This document shows positions 15,692 through 27,148 of a stretch of DNA of 64,000 nucleotides, in pieces. The position numbers and the translations under genes were made by a program. This DNA is from Cladopsammia gracilis (lineage: Eukaryota; Cnidaria; Anthozoa; Scleractinia; Dendrophylliidae), in assembly GCA_022457155.1 (NCBI GenBank), contig JAJGOT010000198.1, positions 35,001 to 99,000 on the forward strand, in the 5' to 3' direction. Positions within the stretch are counted from its first letter, which is position 1; each line of letters starts with the position of its first letter. The notes under the pieces were generated by a model that saw nothing but the letters and a program-made list of their open reading frames with translations, was not told where the DNA came from and searched no databases.

Positions 15692-16420
15692 TTAAGGTTA
15701 CAGTGTACCTTCGGGGGTGTCTCCAGTATAACAGCTCTAGTGTCTTAAGATTACACTTAACATACCTAAACCCAGATATCAAATTAAAGCTTATAGAGCT
15801 GGCTATCTAAATATGGAAACCATTTGGTAATAAAGTGAATTGTCGAATTTTTTACGACGTCTAAATTCGAACGTCCGAATCAGCTTTAAAACGCTATAAC
15901 TCAAAGCGATTATTGTATTTTGCTAATTTGATTTGTTCTCGGGTTTCCGGACACGAAGCGCTAAAAAAACGTGTCGGCGATTTCCCATATTCAATTGCAA
16001 TGAAAAGTTATAGAATATTTTCGAAAAAGGGAGAAAAAAATTGGAATGATCGCACGGAAATGCCTCTTGACGAAAAAGTTTTGGGAAATAAGAAATTCGC
16101 CGACACGTTTTTGTTGATTATATGTTAGCCTAACTTCTGTCCAAATTTGAGGAAAATCGAACAAATTTCCTTTGAGTTGTAGCTCTTTAAAGTGTCCTCG
16201 ACAAGCGAAAAATTAACTTTGAGAAAACAGCGCTTAAATAAACATATCGCCTCATAAACAAACTCCGCCCACAAAAGTTATACTGTCATTTCTCCGTCAA
16301 TTTTCATTATTTTTCGATAATTTTTTTTTTAATGAAAGTTCATTCTGTAAACTTTATTTTGACGCCAAAAAAAAAAAAATTTCGATAAATTTCCGATCTG
16401 AAGGTACACTGTAACCTTAA
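15692..16420. mobile_element. ~730-bp TTAA-flanked DNA element with 17-bp inverted repeats
   Basis: TTAA plus GGTTACAGTGTACCTTC at 15692-15712 is mirrored by GAAGGTACACTGTAACC plus TTAA at 16400-16420. Perfect 17-bp terminal repeats flanked by TTAA on both sides are the hallmark of piggyBac-type insertion. The interior has only short frames, such as 15913-16128, without transposase motifs. It is therefore a non-autonomous derivative. Confidence 0.75.
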
Positions 16421-16656
16421 ATCGAAAATCTGAAACAAACAAAAATTATACGTTCAAACAACATGAGATGATCAAACAATTCTATCTTATCAATGAGTTT
16501 TAAAATATCACGTTATTTAATATCAATGTATTAAGCACGAAAATGCTAATTGGGGACACTGTTTTTAGGTCCCATACTGGAGACGGGACTGCGATTTCTA
16601 CGGTGCTCATCCGAGCCACGTGAAGGTCTGATCGTTTGCAGGTAGCAAAGGTATTC

Positions 16657-17206
16657 CTCAGTTCCACAGGGAACCCAAACGCTTTGTTAGCTATAACATA
16701 ATCATTTAATAAAATATTGTTATTTACCTGTTTTCCTGTGTCTATGAGTCGTTTTGGAAGCGATTTGAATCAGAGCGAAGACGGTTGACCTTGCACGTTT
16801 CAAATATTATCCTGTCTGCCGCTTCGTAAATGCGACGCGCCTATTACGTCTCAAGTTTCCATTATTAAACTCCTCGGGGAAGAGAAAGGGGAGAAGAGAG
16901 CAACTTGTTCTCTTCTCTCTTCTCGGGGCCGTTAAAATGAAACCCGAGATTCTCCCCCGAGGAAAGTTAATAGTTAATGGTAATGGAAAAATTGAGTTAA
17001 TAATAATAGAAACTTGAGACGTAATAGGCGCGTCGTATTTACGAAGCGGCAGACAAGATAATATTTGAAACGTGCAATCGTCTTCGCTCTGATTCAAATC
17101 GCTTCCAAAACGACTCAAAGAGACACAGGAAAACAGGTAAATAACAATATTTTATTAAATGATTATGTTTTAGCTGATAAAGCGTTTGGGTACCCTGTGT
17201 CAGTTC
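16657..17206. mobile_element. ~550-bp near-palindromic element with ~190-bp arms
   Basis: Left-arm text such as GGAACCCAAACGCTTTGTTA, TTACCTGTTTTCCTGTGTCT and CTATTACGTCTCAAGTTTCC recurs inverted on the right, ending GCGTTTGGGTACCCTGTG. The centre (about 16875-16965) is purine/pyrimidine-rich (AGAGAAAGGGGAGAAGAGAG). A frame at 16807-17118 on the minus strand is a by-product. No transposase. Confidence 0.8.
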
Positions 17207-17460
17207 TACTAAACTTGATTCGACTATAAACTCTTACATGACGACAGGGTGCACAGTGAGAGGAAAATACCAAGAGATTCCACGAAGGAGAGAACAAATC
17301 CACATTCGCATTTACTGTAAGCCATTTTCCCAAGACACTAGGGCAAATTTTTCAAGTTGCAATTCATTTCCATCAAGGCCATATCCGCAGCCAAATACCG
17401 TTATTTATAGTTTCATTGTACTAGTACAAGAAAGGGTAATGTAGCATGATGTGACTGAGA

Positions 17461-18024
17461 GCACAGGCAGCCCAAGCTCACGTCACGAGAAAGCGAAGGG
17501 TTAATTAATAGCGGTGTGTGATGAAAGCGGTATTGGGTTACACGGCGGCCGTTTTAAAAATTTAAGACTTTGTATGGGGAATAAAATAACGTAGATTTCG
17601 AACGCTTAATAAAGCGAAATTTAGGCATTAATTCAATAAAGTGTTTCTATTAAACTCACCTCTGGTGTATTCTTTTGTCCTTCGGGGTATTTCAAGCCGT
17701 TTTGGGTTGTTTTGTCACCACTGTTATTCCCTTCATAAGACGGATTTTATGAAGGGAATAACAGTGGTGACAAAACAACCCAAAACGGCTTGAAATACCC
17801 CGAAGGACAAAAGAATACACCAGAGGTGAGTTCAATAGAATCACTTTATTGAATTAATGCCTAAATTTCGCTTTATTAAGCGTTCGAAATCTACGTTATT
17901 TTTTCCCCATACAAAGTCTTCAATTTTTAAACGCCGTGTAACCCAATACCGCTTTCATCGAATCTCACACACCGCTAATAATTAACCCTTCGCTTTTCGT
18001 GACGTGAGCTTGGGCTGCCTGTGC
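17461..18024. mobile_element. ~565-bp near-perfect palindrome
   Basis: The symmetry centre is at about 17742.5, where CTTCATAA and TTATGAAG flank an 8-base loop. From there both arms run about 280 bases with very few differences: a 6-base deletion in the left arm near 17520, a few substitutions and small gaps. The outer ends are GCACAGGCAGCCCAAGCTC and its complement. The low divergence between arms suggests recent origin or gene conversion. No coding. Confidence 0.85.
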
Positions 18025-18040
18025 TGAGAGTATTACAAGT

Positions 18041-18200
18041 CACCCCTGGATGGGATGCTTGTCCATCGCACCCGGGGTGGAGAGAGACAACGTGGAGCGA
18101 AGTTTCTTGTCTAAGGAAACAACAAGACGGCCGAGACCAGGCTTGAACCACCGACCTTCAGGTTGAAAGTCTGACGCGCTAACCACTACACCACCGCACT
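18041..18200 (-). mobile_element. tRNA-derived SINE, copy 1
   Basis: On the minus strand a tRNA-like head (GGTGGTGTAGTGGTTAGCGC with A box at 18178-18188, GGTTCAAGCCT B box at 18139-18149) is followed by a tail with CTTAGACAAGAAACTT and CTCTCTCCACCC. The same head and tail occur at 38.47-38.68 kb. Two copies of the composite establish it as a SINE family. It abuts the right end of the large palindrome. Confidence 0.75.
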
Positions 18201-18373
18201 AGTACAAGCTTATAGTAATTGTTGATAAAATTGCAGCATTATGTTTAAAATAAAAATGTTAAAATGTTTTATTGGTTTCCATAATTTTCATGCAAAAGTA
18301 ATGTTTTTTGATTTTCAAAGTGGTACGAAAAATGTCCTTGAGAGAACTCGGTAGGAAAATGCTTTTAAGGCCA

Positions 18374-18574
18374 CTTACGTCCAGAAATGCACGTCACTCG
18401 GACGTCCTCGGACCTTCGGCACTTCATATTACACACAATTATTTGTAATTTCCATATGACTTCATGTTTGACAGAATTGCTTGTGTTTAGGTGAGAATTA
18501 GGTCTAGGGGACACTCCATGATGTCTATCATAAAAAGCATGAATCTCATTAGCGTGCATTTCTGGACATACCTC
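18374..18574. repeat. Short inverted repeat pair
   Basis: CTTACGTCCAGAAATGCACG at 18374 and CGTGCATTTCTGGACATAC at about 18555 are inverted complements about 200 bases apart. Could be the termini of a small MITE. Confidence 0.5.
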
Positions 18575-18659
18575 TTTGAGGCGGGACTCAACCTAAATTT
18601 GAATGAAATTTGAAGAGGTTAAAAGAAGGGATAGAAGAAAGAAAATGATTTTTAGAACA

Positions 18660-19540
18660 CTAACAGACAGTTGATACCCACACAAGAGCATCCCAGGTTG
18701 CCAGTGGACTAACTTGGTGTCCGTCTATTAAATTATTAACTACAAATTCTAATTTTAAAACTCCACTAAATCTTCAATATTTCTTATTTCTCTAAATTTT
18801 ACAAATCCTTTGAGAAAAACTATTTCCTCTCAAAAATACCCCAAAACACCCACAACTGATTAACAAAAAATCCCATAACATAGATTCATGAAAAGAGCAT
18901 AGAGCTTTTGGATTGCTTGAAACGTGAACGAGATATTAGGCCGGTTCTCACTAGGGCTCTTTAAGTGCACTTGAAGTCCACTTGGTACATACTTGTAGTG
19001 TGAACTGCTTTCTGAGAACGTCTTCTATAATAGAAGCACTCATCTGATTTATGTACACGTTTAAATCTTTGTATCAATCAAAGTGGTAAAAATTAATATC
19101 AGCTGAATGTAATTAAAAAGTTTTAACTTGCGGTAGTTCGTGCTGGTGTTCCAAAAATCATTTTCTTTCTTCTATCCCTTCTTTTTCATTCAAATTCATG
19201 TTTACACACGCACCTAAAGGCCGGGAACTCTGGTTCAGAATGCCCTTTATCTCGCTAACGTTTCATCAATTTCAAGCCGAATAAAAAAAGTGCCTCCATT
19301 ACTTTGTTATGTGATGTGTGAATTAAAATTTTTATTTATTTGTAGAGTTAATCTGGGAGCAAAATAGAAAAAAGGGGGGGGGGAGGGGATTTGTGCAATT
19401 TAGAAAAATAATAAATATTGAAGATTTAATGAAGTTTTAAAATAAGAGTTTGAAGTTATAATAATCTGTAATGTACACCGAAATTGTCCGCCATCTACTA
19501 GGGGTACACTTGCGGTGGGTATCAACAGTTTGTCACAAAT
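18660..19540. mobile_element. ~880-bp element with ~150-bp diverged terminal inverted repeats
   Basis: The left arm (ACAGTTGATACCCAC, then TAAATCTTCAATATTTCTTA) pairs with the right arm (TAAATATTGAAGATTTAATG, GTGGGTATCAACAGT). A second, shorter inverted pair is nested across the left boundary: AAGAAGGGATAGAAGAAAGA near 18625 against TCTTTCTTCTATCCCTTCTT near 19170. The structure is therefore composite. No coding frame. Confidence 0.6.
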
Positions 19541-21310
19541 TGTTTCAATGACAATTTTTCGCCATCTTTACCTTCTAAAAACCCTTACTCTGATTTCATT
19601 AAAATTCAACAGTAATGACTCCTAAAAAGTACATTTTGCAGTTTTCTAACCCTATCGAGTTTTAATGTGAGCCAGTACGTGTGGCAAACTAGCCGATATG
19701 GATCCCACGGTCGTCAGCCGATATGTTTTTCTTTTTTTGTCCATAAACGTCCAAACCCACAAACCATAAACTGGTTTGTGGTCCGCATATCGCTTTTAAC
19801 TGGTCCAGTAGACTTCTAGCTGTTCATTCAGTCAAGCGGCCCAGCCAAACACGAAAAATACAAGCTCGGTGAGACTAGAGTACAGTAGCCGATGACGTGA
19901 ATTGCTCAGTCGCCCGCTCAACTATCCAGAGAGTAACTGCTGGCAGTTTACAAATCCAGACTATTCATATGATAAAAGCTCTCTTGAGCCGTAGTTTCAT
20001 TTGCTGCTGTTCAGTAAATACTGTTCTCCATTCTCCATACAATTGTTCTAGTGCTAGTTGGTAGGCTAGAGATAGTTTAGATATTAAGACAATTCATCTT
20101 TGGCGATCATTCCTTTATTCTCATCACTTATATGATTGATCTCGCATTGCTTTTGAGTTATTAAAAAGGTGAAGGAGAAACTGGATTTTGGTCAACAGAT
20201 GGGTGGCCTGCTGCTTATGCTGATTTTATATTCAAAAGGCAGACGCGACCTCAGACAACAAAGACTTTGAAGCAGGTGCTCACTACATTTTCTGTCGGCG
20301 CTTATTCCACCACAGGCGGGATTTTACTGACAATAACAGAGAATAACAGAACCGTGAATACCCAGTATTTCTTCCATATTAACTTCAGCCTAAAGCTTAG
20401 ACGGTTTTCACGGAGGCCATGCATCAATTGGTAGTCAAAACAATAAAATTTACAGCCTTTCGGAATTAAACTATATTTGTATGAAAAGTGTTTTTATTAT
20501 TTGTGACCACCTTGAAAACCACCTATTGAAAACGTACCCACTATTATCATAAAATTCCATAAAAACAAACTCCAACATTTCTCCATAAAACAAAAATAAA
20601 TTATCTATACCTTACCGATATGAAATTTTCAAGAAATCTCTGCTACCATTTCTTGGAATAATTTCTTTTCTTGCGCGACATTAAATTTCTCGATTTCAAC
20701 GCACGCAAAAACAGCGAAAATTTCCTTAATATATTAAGATATCATAATAGTGGAGCTTGCTTATTGAAGTTGTAAAGAAAATACTTTATATGATATTTGA
20801 ATTGAGTGTCACACGATCCGTTCTTCACGTTTGTTGTATCAGAGAAGGCCCACGGCCATGGGTGCTGGAGGCGTTTGTTTAAACCGAAGACCCCCAAAAT
20901 AATAATTGTGTCGTGTTATCGACGGACAGGTCGACGAAATTTCCATGGGTGACTGCTTCGCCCAACAGGTAACACTATTCATGAACTGCATGGTAAATCA
21001 TAGTTTTTAACATAAACATTGCAGGCAGAGAATCAGGTCATTTGGACAAGGTGTATATAGTAAATAAACTAGGTCAGGCTAGGTAGTGTTTACTACCGGG
21101 TGTGTAAGTCTTAGCCGAGTACTGTTGAAAACCTCCACAATTCTAGAATACTGTTGCTTCAATTGCTGGTGCTTTTAATTTTTAGACAGCTAATAACTCA
21201 CGCGGACCTGTAAACGGAATGATGCAATCGATATCAATAATCTTCGACTTGCAAATTGCTATATACGCCCCAAAAAACTAAGTGATAACTTCGTTATATC
21301 CACATCTTGT
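19541..21310. other. Intergenic, no gene seen
   Basis: AT-rich sequence with short repeats (GCCGATATG twice near 19690-19720, an imperfect hairpin on AAACCAGTTTATGGTTTG near 19760). No open frame of interest and no recognisable RNA gene. Confidence 0.5.
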
Positions 21311-21316
21311 TTTATT
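21311..21316 (-). other. Candidate polyadenylation signal for the 21.7-kb family gene
   Basis: AATAAA on the minus strand about 415 bases beyond the stop codon, a 3' UTR length similar to those inferred for sister genes. Other weaker hexamers lie between. Confidence 0.3.
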
Positions 21317-21731
21317 TTCATTAAGTTTACATTTTACATTTATATTTTTTACAAATTCATAGTATGAAATTTTTAAACGAAAGTATTTATACGTATATAT
21401 TGTACATCGGCAAATTTATAGATTTTAATTAAAGTGCTGTGTTTAATTTTAAACAGACCGGTTCAAAAACCGTAGCAATTAATCATTTTGTCGTTAAACT
21501 TTATACTCCCCCTTTTTTAAGAGAGTCCTTAAATTATTACAACGCCTTTATCGCATTTTACACTTCATAAACTATATAGTAATTAAATGTTCGACTGTTA
21601 TTTAGCCGCGGTGTTAGGTTTAACGCCCTACTACTGTTGGCGGATTAATGTTATTCATATATATACAAAACTGGAGTCACCAACTAAAGCCTTTCCGAGT
21701 AATGTTCCTTCAGTAAAAAGTTTTTTTTGGT

Positions 21732-22112
21732 TCATTGTTTCAGCTTTATCTTGCTGTAATTTTTCCTTCGCCATCGCCTGCCTCTGTCCTTATTCAGTTT
21801 TCCCGCGTTCAACGCCCGCTCATGGTGTACGGCCACGAAGTCAAAAACAACCAAGTTGTGCGACGGTAAACACTCGTCCACTTTGGCGCCATCCTGAACC
21901 TCTGTGACAAACCGGCTTTTCTCCGCTGGCGCGTGGCACTTGCAGCTTGAACAGTGCTTTCCTTGAAGGCATTTTTCGTACAGGCTTCTTCCCACGGCCG
22001 ACAACTCCTCTTTCAAAAGCGAAGACATGAAACCATAAACAAGACTGTAATCTCTGCCAGTTTCCTCATCCCAGCCAGCCATCGGAAGGGGGCGATCCAA
22101 AGCGGTCGACAT
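21732..22112 (-). CDS. Member 2 of the intronless family (126 aa)
   Basis: Unrecognised protein. The ATG at 22112 aligns with the start of the 12.4-kb member: both open MS, then LDRP, M, W and a Tyr near 26. Residues 27-47 (GFMSSLLKEELSAVGRSLYEK) match the family's [EG]-[DE]-[LI]-x-[AT]-[IV]-x-[RK]-S-[ML] segment. A cysteine cluster CSSCKC (54-59) is unique to this member. The end has FVAVHHERAL (92-101) and GRRWRRK (111-117). There is no signal peptide or membrane helix, and the net basic C-terminus may bind nucleic acid or direct nuclear import. The upstream 500 bases (22.19-22.70 kb) are shared with the 34.0-kb gene, including E-box and CRE sites. Function unknown. Confidence 0.75.
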   Translation of the reverse strand: MSTALDRPLPMAGWDEETGRDYSLVYGFMSSLLKEELSAVGRSLYEKCLQGKHCSSCKCHAPAEKSRFVTEVQDGAKVDECLPSHNLVVFDFVAVHHERALNAGKLNKDRGRRWRRKNYSKIKLKQ

Positions 22113-22220
22113 GAGTGATTTGTGACTATAAGTATAGGCTTCTGTGTACTGGGGAACTCACAGATATCGCTAGCAAACAGCCGCACTAGCGTTTTATACT
22201 TTCTTGTTGCCTACTATTTT

Positions 22221-22353
22221 GATCAATGAAAGAAGCCCAGCTGACTCATGTGCCTTTGTTTTGAACAGATGAATGGCAAAATGACCTGTTTGTTTTTTTG
22301 GGCTGCGCACGTGATAGCCTCGTGTTTGGCGGATTGTTTTGTCGATGACGTCA
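22221..22353 (-). promoter_or_regulatory. Conserved upstream module of the 21.7-kb gene
   Basis: About 110-240 bases before the start codon, in plus-strand order: GATCAATGAAAGAAGC, CAGCTG, TGACTCA (AP-1-like, 22242-22248), CATGTG, CACGTG (22308-22313) and a perfect TGACGTCA (22346-22353). The same order recurs upstream of the 34.0-kb gene and, in shorter form, the 44.7-kb gene. Conservation among paralogs makes a shared promoter or enhancer likely. Binding factors are inferred from site consensus only. Confidence 0.6.
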
Positions 22354-22869
22354 GGCCGGGCTGGAGAAATAGATAGCGCCTGCGTAGAAGAAGCGGACGG
22401 GCCTTTACGCCTTGAATTAAACTTACCATAATCATATCGCATTTTTTTATGCGAACGATTCTAATCCTAACAAATTTCAGAGACGTTTCAGGACTTTTTC
22501 AGAAATTTTGGTTAAAGCATTTGACTTTGTGCAAGCCAAAAATATATTCTAAAGACAGATCCTGGTGGCTCGTCATGGCGACCACGATTGGACTTGTTCA
22601 AGCATGCTATATTTTTTAACATTTTCTGTTCATATTAACGTACATCTTTTATTTTGTTTTTAAAAGACAACAAGTCAGCTTCTGTCACAATTTAATTGTG
22701 TAAAGCCGGAACTTTGGAAAATGTTAGAAATCAGTCAATTGCAGATGGCAAGATGCAGGAGCCCAATGGATCATTTCCGTGGAAAATCTGCTCGGAAGGA
22801 ATTAAAAATTTGTAAATAAACATGCAAAACTAAAAAGTAGAGTTTTTCTTAGTAAAATGTCGCCTCAAG

Positions 22870-23305
22870 CCTTAAAGGGACACTGTCACCTATTTTTAGT
22901 ATCACTTTGAAAAGCCAAAAAACACATTTGTTTCAACGGAAACCTTAAAATAAATGGTCCAGTTTTGTTAACAAATACTCTACCAGTGCACAGAAACTCC
23001 GTAGTATTTGTTATCTTTGGCTGCGGATGGCCAGGATGGAAATGGATTGCAACTTGAAAAAATTGGCCAATTTTTTCAAGTTCCTCCCAAGAGTCGTGGA
23101 AAAATCGCAGAAACTGAAACGTATTATGGTTTGGTCTTCCTTGAAGAAATCACTTGATATTATCGTCTTGGTGTTCTAAAAGCAATTTTATGTTTAAGCA
23201 AAGGTACTTTGTCATATATTTAGTGTATTTTGACCAAAACACAGCAAAATCTGCGTGACAATGCCCCCTCAGTTAACGTCTTTTTGTTTGTTTGAGGGGG
23301 CATTT
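22870..23305. repeat. Dispersed repeat element, copy 2 (single-unit form)
   Basis: Colinear with 5045-5800: AAAAGCCAAAAAAC, GGATGGCCAGGATGGAAATG, CACTTGATAT, GTGTTCTAAAAGCAATTTTA, AGCAAAGGTACTTTG. It has one unit where the intronic copy has about six. It ends near a small hairpin built on TGCCCCCTCA and TGAGGGGGCA (23263-23305). Confidence 0.6.
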
Positions 23306-24330
23306 TACTAAAGAAAACTAGTTTTTAAGTAATGATCCGCATAAGAAGGAAAGCGCCAACGGCCATGCACGATGGAATGCCAACTTTTTCATTGTTGGAA
23401 CTAGTGATCTCATTGGCCTAGACTCAAAACCGCTAAAAGGATAGGGTCCAAGGTGCATTTTGTCTATTTTTTTTTTTTTTTAAGGTTTCAAGCAATCTAA
23501 GATCCAATCGCACAACATGCAAGTTTTAAAAGATATTGTATTTGGGGAACTTCATCAAAGACGCAAAATTATTAGCCATTAATTGCCTTCTGCTATTCTG
23601 CTTGGTTAAGCACGAACATTTCCTAAAATTTATTTGACAAAAATGGATTTTCTTTATTTTTATAATGAAATATAGTGTATGAACCATCAGCTCCTCCTCT
23701 ATTCTTGAAACCAAAGATATTCTATGTGGGAAAGAGCCAATGCCGCAGAATAATGAAGTTTGCCGTAGTTCTTATGTGGAGCATTACGAATTTATTACGA
23801 ATTTAACGATGACTGAGGCCTTCAGAACAGCTTTCCCGGCCGAAACGATTTGTTGTGTGCCCCTGAAGATAAAACTGAGGATCGAATGATTCCTGCACAG
23901 ACGGTCGGCTAGGGCGCCCTCTCTCATCCCATTTCCTTACGAAAGCGATCAAGGAACTTCCGATCTTCTGGAAATCAGGTTAACTGAATAAAATAGCAGG
24001 ATTATCTTATGAATTTACTGAATCGTCATGTGGCATCTTCAAAATCCTTGCAATAACAGGAAAAAAGTGGAAACTGAAATGTAAATGTTTAAGGTTGCAT
24101 AGGTCATAATAGTTAAATATTTTACGAGTTTTGTTTACGTCACTATTTGTCTCATCGCCTTTTTAGTGCATGAAGCCTAAGCATGCGGAACGCCGTATTT
24201 TAAGCATCGATTCGATTTTCTGGTATTTTGATTAATAAGAGTTTTTTACGCAAGTGCCATCGAATGGCAAAGAAGTTACGCTACTCAAACCATATTTGGT
24301 CAATGTAAACGTAACTCGATCGCCTGCCGT
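23306..24330. other. Intergenic, no gene seen
   Basis: Includes a T14 run at 23468. A minus-strand frame at 23526-23714 is short and featureless. Nothing recognisable. Confidence 0.5.
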
Positions 24331-24335
24331 AGAAA

Positions 24336-24575
24336 AAATGTAAAATAACACGGCAAACTGATCCGTACGGCCGAGAAAAGATTGACTCAAGAAAAATAAA
24401 GTAAAATAAAAGATATATATTTTGTGCCCGATATTTCGGTTTGACCCCGTCGAAGGTTTGTGTTTCAAACCGAAATATCGGGCACAAAATATATATCTTT
24501 TATTTTACTTTATTTTTCTTTAGTCAATCTTTTCTCGGCCGTACTGATCAGTTTGCCGTGTTATTTTACATTTAT
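24336..24575. mobile_element. ~240-bp palindromic element
   Basis: The arms 24336-24447 and 24465-24575 are nearly exact inverted complements (AAGATATATATTTTGTGCCC, CGATATTTCGGTTTGA on the left) around GACCCCGTCGAAGGTTTG. Two open frames on opposite strands have the same amino-acid sequence because of this symmetry, which shows they are not independent genes. Confidence 0.85.
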
Positions 24576-24908
24576 TCAAGTTTTTCTACTGATCCAGATC
24601 TTTGTCACAGATCCGGCACCTCTCATTGGTTTGTAGTTGTGGTTTCTACTGTTCATTGTCTTAACTGCCGTAGAAAAGCCCACACATCAAAGGTCGTCAA
24701 ACATAACTCAGTGAAATAATACGTAAATAATCTCCCCCTTTTAGAAACATTAGTTTTATAATCGTATTGTCATTTAATCCTCTAACCCGCTTATTTTGTA
24801 GTCACATCGTTACGTATATGTTCACAGTGTTTTTCTATACTCGTATTATTTTTCACTCTTGCATTGTCAAGGAAAATTATATTCTATTTTGACGAGTTCA
24901 AGTTTACT

Positions 24909-25023
24909 GTTAGCCTGCATGACAGGCGCTTTATGAGCAAAGCGGGGGCGAGCGTGTCACGCTCCGCGCGATATGCTTCACTCGCACCGCTTGACTCATA
25001 AAGCGCCTGTCATGCAGGCTAAC
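24909..25023. mobile_element. 115-bp hairpin MITE
   Basis: GTTAGCCTGCATGACAGGCG plus CTTTATGAG is mirrored exactly by CTCATAAAGCGCCTG plus TCATGCAGGCTAAC, giving 29-bp perfect arms around a GC-rich core. A diverged relative (ACAGGCGCTTTT to GTGCAGGCTAAT) lies at about 55,430-55,500. Confidence 0.8.
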
Positions 25024-26520
25024 TGTAATAGAGTTGTTATAATTATAATTATTCATGTTTATCTTCTGTTCATACTTCGATATACGCTGCTTCTATCTAA
25101 TACGATAAAAGTGGAAATGTTTCAGACCTTACGCCCTACCTTCTGATTGTTCGAAAGTTTGGGAAAGGAACTCGAAATTGCTGAAGAAAAGCTACAGTCT
25201 ATGCCCTTAGGCCCAGCGGCGTACTTCTACACCTTTTCTCAATCTTCAAAGCTCTCATTCGTGTTAATATTTATTTTTTTCTCAGAGCGCGAGCGGGCGG
25301 AATTCTGCGAATCCTGCAATATGATTGGTTCCGGGGGCGGGCGGAAATTTACGATCTTGCCCGCTCACTCAACGATTCCGCCCGGGTTGAGTAGTTGCAT
25401 GATTCACGATAATTTGTGACTCCGTTGTTTTAGGCTTGTGAGCCCTGGTATTATTGAATTTCTCGTCAAATATGGACCCAGACGAAAAGCGAAAGCAAAT
25501 TTTATTAGCTAGACAAAATATTTAACGACATAAATGAAGAAAAAAATGAAGAAAACCAGAAAAGTTTCACCATGCATGGGTGACATCGGCTGACAAAGAT
25601 CCGAAAACACGCTAAAGATCTTAACGCTTCAACGAGGTATTCAAGAAGACTCAATGGAGAAAGAGAGACTAAACTAAGTGGATAGAGAAATCAGCCGTAA
25701 AATTAAAGGCCAATGTTATTCCTCAAAAAGGCGAGTACGATTTTATGATTTGTTGACTTTACAGTTTGTTCGGAGTTTGTTGTTTTTTTGCAAAGCGACA
25801 TTTGTGGCTTAAAAAATTACCGTGTAATAATCTAGCGCTTGTTTACAAAGGTTTTGACTGCATTTGATTTAAGTGTTCTTATTTTTCCATTTTTCTTTTT
25901 ATTCTAATCGAGATTCCGTGAAATTTCATTAAAAAGTGTTGCTTAAATTTGTCATTCTAGTTTTGTACGGGTTGTTTTCAGTTAATTTATACGCATTTTC
26001 GCGATCTGATTTTATGAGATAATTCGTACTTTAACTACATTGCTCGGTTAGTATGCTTACATTCCACCGTTTTTGCCTTCATTAATCTAAATTCTGTAAG
26101 TTTTCATTCAAGGAGATATGATTTTTAAATAAGAATAGCTCAGTTTAAGCTTTCGCACTGCTATAAATGAATTACGCTCAACATTCCTTTTGTAGAAAAA
26201 TTTGAAAAGTTTTTAAAGTTAATCTTCAGCTTTTCATGGCTTCGCTGTAGGCTAGAAAATTTCTCTATCCTCACCGCAGGCAAACACAACAGCCGTTTAT
26301 TCTACCAAGAGAAATAAACTGATAGAAATTAGTTCACTTTGCAAAGTGATTTTTTTTTTGTTTCTGAATGAAAAAGTTGTGAAGATTACCGAATTACTTT
26401 TTGCACGCGTTGTGTCAGTTTTGCTGTACGTGGCGCGTAAAGACATTTCTTGAAAAGCTGTACAACTATCAAGATTTTCTCGGCAAATCACAGAATTGAA
26501 GTAGGAAAAAAATAAATAAG
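25024..26520. other. Intergenic, no gene seen
   Basis: A plus-strand frame at 25147-25419 lacks recognisable motifs and an initiator Met consistent with animal translation. GC-rich GCGGGCGGAA repeats occur near 25,300-25,350. No RNA gene recognised. Confidence 0.45.
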
Positions 26521-26659
26521 TTATTTACCGGCCTTGGTCGGTCCGTATAGGAAAAAACTGTGCCCTCGGTCTCGAGTACGGCCCTCGGCCTGCGGCCTCG
26601 GGCCGTACTCGAGACCTCTGGCACAGTTTTTTCCTATACGGACCTCCCGGCCGGTAAAT

Positions 26660-26661
<2 letters not shown>
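26521..26661. mobile_element. 141-bp palindromic repeat
   Basis: TTATTTACCGGCC to GGCCGGTAAATAA, with inner pairs GTCCGTATAGGAAAAAACTG and CTCGAGTACGGCCC. Apart from a short mismatch at GTGCCCTCGG versus CTCTGGCAC, it is a full palindrome centred near 26,591. It is directly followed by a dinucleotide tract. Confidence 0.85.
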
Positions 26662-26662
<1 letters not shown>

Positions 26663-26696
<34 letters not shown>

Positions 26697-26720
26697 ATTA
26701 GGGCACATTGTATACATATT

Positions 26721-26793
<73 letters not shown>
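26663..26793. repeat. (TA)n microsatellites in two blocks
   Basis: AT/TA dinucleotide runs at about 26663-26694 and 26722-26793, separated by TCTATTAGGGCACATTG. The 98-residue tyrosine/isoleucine frame across it is an artefact of the repeat. Confidence 0.95.
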
Positions 26794-26795
<2 letters not shown>

Positions 26796-27148
26796 TGGCG
26801 TGCGTTTCGCGAAACTCCCAAATTACTTTTCGGGCCCGAAAGCCGCCATTTTTAAATTCAGTTTCTTTCAAGTAGCGGTGAAGTTTTTAGCCCACAAACC
26901 AGTGCAACATTTCTCGTCCGCTTGAATTTTACCTTTTATTTGAAGATTTAAAAAAAAAAAAATCAACAAAACTTGAATCGATGTTCAGTTAAACAGTCTG
27001 TGCGTAAGATAGCTTCTCGCACTCGAAATGTTATCGTCTAGTTGGCACGCGCATCTTACCGGAAATGAAAATACTGCATAAAATCGCGCAAACCGGAAAT
27101 AAATGGTGCATAAAATATCCCTCTTTCATTTTCTGTATGCAAGCGGTA

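Noticed and set aside
24232..24719. Two similar proteins on opposite strands around 24.4 kb
   Set aside because: They are identical over a stretch because the DNA is a palindrome; not two genes.
26525..26821. 98-codon minus-strand frame
   Set aside because: Made of a (TA)n tract translated as Tyr-Ile repeats joined to a palindrome.
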